This document shows positions 62,526 through 64,000 of a stretch of 64,000 bases of DNA, piece by piece. Position 1 is the first letter of the stretch. Every line of letters starts with the position of its first letter. The stretch is from positions 43,917,414 to 43,981,413 of the forward strand of contig NC_092459.1 of assembly GCF_047495875.1 (NCBI RefSeq), given 5' to 3'. This stretch comes from Pithys albifrons albifrons. Its lineage: Eukaryota; Chordata; Aves; Passeriformes; Thamnophilidae. The notes under the pieces were generated by a model. That model was not told the DNA's origin, searched no databases, and was given only the letters and a program-made list of their open reading frames with translations. Both the position numbers and the translations under genes were made by a program.

Positions 62526-64000
62526 GTAAGTAGCAAACTAGCTTACCTTGTCCCTATAGCTGTAATTTTGTTTGCATCTGTGTTTAGAATTCTGTAGAAA
62601 AACTAGCTATGTATCTGTTGCCTATTTAGGTTGTTTTCACTTAAGAACAGTCTTTAAAAAAAAAACCCAAAAAACCCCACCAAAAACCATAATGACAGCT
62701 ACCACTTAACAAGCACTGTAATTTACATGTATTAGAAAAATAGTTCGTTTTTAATTTTTTAGATGGATAGGGAATGTTTTTGTCAATTTCATTATATTGA
62801 CTAACGATGTACGTTAAATCTGCTCTGTCATCATTGTTGTTACTCACATTAACCTGTCTGTCATTGACCTTAATGTAATTTTGCTGTCTGTAACCAACTC
62901 AGAATGTGATTGAAGATTTTGTATGTGAAAATCTTTGAATAAGGAATATGCTCACATTGTGCTTTGAAACAGCCTAAATTCTGCTATTATGAGGAAATGT
63001 AGGATGCAATGTAGAACTTATTTGTTCAAATGATAGCATAAATTACACTCCAGAAATTTGAATACGTATGGGTACTTTTTAAAGTGCATGCACGATGAAT
63101 TTTGTAAATTTTTATGCATATGAATAACATCAGGTATTTGCAGAATTATGCATATATTAGTTTGCAGGTTTTGGTTTTGGACTTGAAGAAATTGTCATTT
63201 GTCAAACTGAGGTGATCAGTCTTTTCCTTAAGATTATAAAGAAGTGAATGTGTTTATAAATTTCACTGTAATCACTAGTATAAGCCTAGTGATTGATGTC
63301 CTGGATTCTGTTCCATTCTCATCCACAGGGAATTATTTTGTTACATTATTTGTTTCCATTGTTTGATTGTCATGACTATGTAGTCTGTGCAGTTGCACTC
63401 CTCATTCTGGTACATTCATTTACAGGTGTGAGAGTACATTGAATCCTATAGGCCCGTCAGAGGTACAGTGGGTGTTCATGTCTGTCAGAGGGATGTGAAG
63501 GTTCAACATGATGACTTAAGGCACACATCAGTTTCCAATTATGCTTCCCCTATCTGAGAAGCTTTTGAAGCAATTTCCCTTTCACAGTTTGTAATACTCC
63601 ACATCTGATTTGTTAATTTGTAACTAAATGTAAAACTCCTAGTACTAAAAGTTGAACCGTGCCATTTTTGTACATGGCGACGCTTTGCTCTCTGGCAGTA
63701 TAGATCATCAATAAACTCTGAAGTTGTACCTTTACAGGAAAGGTAGCTTTAATGTTTTTATCTTTGTCATCACTAATGACAGTGATACAATGTGTGTGTG
63801 ACACAGTGTTTTGGCCTTATCTGCAGCTATAGGAACTTTAGCCCTGGGTGGGAACTGCTATATTGCTTATAATGTTCCCGATGCGTCTGATAGCTGTCAC
63901 TGCACAGTGTCGCACTGTTTCTTCAGCCAAACAGAGTTATATGCTCAGATTACCTCTTATAATGTATAGTCATTCATCAGAACATGTGAACTATAAACCT
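62526..64000 (+). other. Start of CRYBG1 intron 3
   Basis: The sequence after the gtaagt donor turns AT-rich without coding features up to the window edge. An A/C-rich run lies at about 62655-62690. No acceptor with a plausible following CRYBG1 exon is recognised, so the next exon is beyond the window. Confidence 0.8.

Noticed and set aside
62526..62529. TAA as the true stop codon of a 479-residue single-exon protein
   Set aside because: The TAA is created by a perfect gtaagt donor, and the preceding TVTTKIS matches an internal CRYBG1 segment, so the frame continues in the next exon. The apparent start at 61090 is TTG, inside the exon.

Overview
This window is vertebrate nuclear DNA, almost certainly from a bird and probably a songbird. 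It is AT-rich with two sharp CpG islands, has widely spaced short exons with consensus GT/AG splice sites, and no bacterial-type coding density. The recognisable repeats are avian: several CR1 LINE fragments, one ending in the diagnostic ATTCTATG octamer repeats; two solo LTRs of one endogenous retrovirus family; and a SINE remnant joining a tRNA-Ile 3' half to a CR1-type tail, an arrangement known from passerines (TguSINE1-like).

The only protein gene I can support is the 5' part of CRYBG1 (AIM1, absent in melanoma 1) on the + strand. Three coding exons can be placed: exon 1 (6767-7002, inside the first CpG island), exon 2 (38074-38203) and exon 3 (61036-62525). Their reading phases agree (236 nt leaving 2 nt, then 130 nt returning to phase 0, then 1490 nt leaving 2 nt). 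Together they give 618 residues of the disordered N-terminal part. The beta/gamma-crystallin repeats and the C-terminal trefoil domain known for the family must lie to the right of the window.

Layout: 1-6290 is non-coding upstream DNA. 6295-7255 is the main CpG-island promoter with exon 1. 7003-38073 is intron 1 (31 kb), with CR1 pieces and two solo LTRs in opposite orientation. Exon 2 follows. 38204-61035 is intron 2 (23 kb), with microsatellites, the SINE remnant, two CR1 copies facing opposite ways and, near its end, a second CpG island (58825-60235) about 1 kb upstream of exon 3. That island looks like an alternative promoter for a shorter CRYBG1 transcript that skips exons 1 and 2. Exon 3 and the start of intron 3 close the window.

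I found no new multi-gene system. The observations most worth checking are the putative internal promoter with candidate in-frame mini first exons, the structured GC-rich elements in both islands, and the retroelements inside the introns. All homology statements rest on recognition from memory; no search was run.
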